DNA of 7,428 nt, taken from CAVDAL01 sp963606965 (GTDB lineage Bacteria; Actinomycetota; Coriobacteriia; Coriobacteriales; QAMH01). A program made the position numbers and the translations under genes. This document shows, in pieces, positions 6,440-7,428 of this stretch. The stretch's first letter is position 1. Every line of letters starts with the position of its first letter. The stretch is from contig CAVDAL010000102.1 of the NCBI GenBank assembly GCA_963606965.1, positions 1 to 7,428 on the forward strand, given 5' to 3'. Under the pieces are notes generated by a model. It saw only the letters and a list, made by a program, of their open reading frames with translations. It made no database searches and was not told the origin of the DNA.

Positions 6440-7428
6440 TTATTCCACCGTCCTTTCTGCAAGCGAAATATCAACTTCCAACAGCGCTGCTTTTTTACAG
6501 CTGAGCCATTCATTCATGCAACTTTCCAGATTGTCGCGTTTTGCAATGCGGAATGACTGCCACCCGCAAGCTTGCGCTATGCCGCCAAAATCTGGGCTGA
6601 AGGAATATGTCGTAGCTATGTAGTGACTGTTGAATTTTTCATTTTGCAATTCATGAACCATTCCCAAGCCTTTGTTGTTTAACAAAAGTACTTTTACAGG
6701 AAGGCCAAGCTCTGTGATTGTTGCCATTTCTTGAATATTCATCTGCAGCGAACCATCACCCGCAATGCATATGACCTGCGCATTTTTGTTTCCAATTGCT
6801 GCACCAAGAGCTGCCGGCAAGCCATAACCCATAACACCAGCGCCGCCACTTGAAAGAAATGTTCTTGATTCTTCACATTGCAGATAGTGCGCTGCCCACA
6901 TTTGATGCTGCCCAACTTCTGTTGTAAAAATTGTTTTTCTTGCAGTACAGAGCTTACTCAAAGTTTTCAAAACTTCGCGCGGAGTGAGTGTTTGCTGACT
7001 GGTTTCAGAACTTACGGCGCGCTCTTTTTGTTGCTCATCTTTCCAAGCGCAAATTTGCTGCCACCATGGCTGCAATCTATCTTTATTTGCATTCGCATTT
7101 TCAAGCTGCTCATTCAAAGATTGCAAAACAATTTTTGCATCCCCTACAATTGGAATATCAGCATGAATATTTTTGCTTATCTCTGCAGGGTCAATATCAA
7201 TATGAATTACTTTTGCACCCCTTGCAAAGGTTGCAGTGTCACCTGTAACGCGATCAGCAAAGCGTGTGCCAATAGCCAAAAGTAGGTCACTTTCTTGCAA
7301 TGCAGCATTTGCAATAGCGCTGCTTTGCACGCCCGCGACACCAATAAAATGCTTGTCGTTTTCGGGGAATGCACCTTTACCAAGCATTGTGCAAGTTAGC
7401 GGAGCATTTAGCAAGTCAACGCATTTGC
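6440..7428 (-). CDS. ilvB: Acetohydroxyacid synthase large (catalytic) subunit, N-terminus outside window
   Basis: The C-terminal 329 codons are visible and the frame is open through the right edge; roughly 240 N-terminal residues, including the catalytic Glu region, are missing. The enzyme condenses pyruvate with pyruvate or 2-ketobutyrate, using ThDP, Mg2+ and FAD. Numbering from codon 7414 as 1: the central domain has GKGAFP (12-17) and RFADRVTGD (51-59). The ThDP domain has EVGQHQMWAA (166-175), SSGGAGVMGYGLPAA (188-202) and the ThDP-Mg signature GDGSLQMN (219-226), ending in LLNN (244-247). Oddities: the LGMVxQWQ block reads LGMVHELQ (250-257), replacing the conserved Trp by Leu, and the usual GMHGT reads GVQSS (28-32). 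The TTG at 7414 is an internal codon, not a start. The ilvB stop abuts the ilvN start. Confidence 0.96.
   Translation of the reverse strand, partial: KCVDLLNAPLTCTMLGKGAFPENDKHFIGVAGVQSSAIANAALQESDLLLAIGTRFADRVTGDTATFARGAKVIHIDIDPAEISKNIHADIPIVGDAKIVLQSLNEQLENANANKDRLQPWWQQICAWKDEQQKERAVSSETSQQTLTPREVLKTLSKLCTARKTIFTTEVGQHQMWAAHYLQCEESRTFLSSGGAGVMGYGLPAALGAAIGNKNAQVICIAGDGSLQMNIQEMATITELGLPVKVLLLNNKGLGMVHELQNEKFNSHYIATTYSFSPDFGGIAQACGWQSFRIAKRDNLESCMNEWLSCKKAALLEVDISLAERTVE

Noticed and set aside
10..7285. Plus-strand open frames throughout the window
   Set aside because: All lie opposite well-supported minus-strand genes or their leaders, lack recognisable domains and ribosome binding sites, and look like antisense shadows of the coding frames.
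7412..7414. TTG as the start codon of ilvB
   Set aside because: The frame continues open to the window edge with sensible AHAS sequence, and a complete large subunit needs about 240 more residues.

Overview
Every gene in this window lies on the minus strand, so the biological reading order runs from base 7428 down to base 1: ilvB (5' end missing), ilvN, serA, a divergent nucleotidyltransferase-like gene, dnaB, a metal-exporter-like membrane protein, and the start of a membrane-anchored protein cut by the window edge. Coding density is high. The only sizeable non-coding stretches are the 235-base leader of dnaB, about 100 bases between dnaB and the exporter, and 72 bases between ilvN and serA. 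I saw no tRNA, rRNA, CRISPR array, insertion sequence or phage gene.

Organism: the base composition is moderately A/T-rich by eye. SerA is the long ~527-residue form with an extra regulatory domain plus ACT, as in actinobacteria and many other bacteria. A cluster of ilvB-ilvN with serA nearby is also familiar from actinobacteria, where ilvC usually lies between. A low-GC actinobacterium such as a member of Coriobacteriia would fit, but this is inference; no marker here settles it.

Right part (4310-7428): amino-acid biosynthesis. IlvB and IlvN form acetohydroxyacid synthase, the first common step to valine and isoleucine, and the two genes abut with no spacer. SerA starts serine synthesis from 3-phosphoglycerate. 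IlvN and SerA each carry an ACT domain, so both pathways look end-product controlled. IlvB has a Leu where most relatives have a Trp that shapes substrate choice and herbicide binding.

Middle (2938-4309): just after serA, in the same reading frame, lies a protein with the overall layout of mannose-1-phosphate guanylyltransferase in which almost every catalytic signature is altered; it looks like a pseudoenzyme or a repurposed paralogue. It has no usable ATG. The leader of dnaB follows, with two inverted copies of a DnaA-box-like 9-mer, further near matches, and a long hairpin that buries the dnaB ribosome binding site.

Left part (1-1494): after the replicative helicase DnaB comes a possible promoter/terminator region, then a 306-residue polytopic exporter of the ArsP_2 type with a His/Cys-rich metal-binding loop. 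The next gene starts 24 bases further on and is probably cotranscribed; only its long cytoplasmic tail and the start of a membrane segment are visible, an architecture seen in HtrA-like surface proteases among others.
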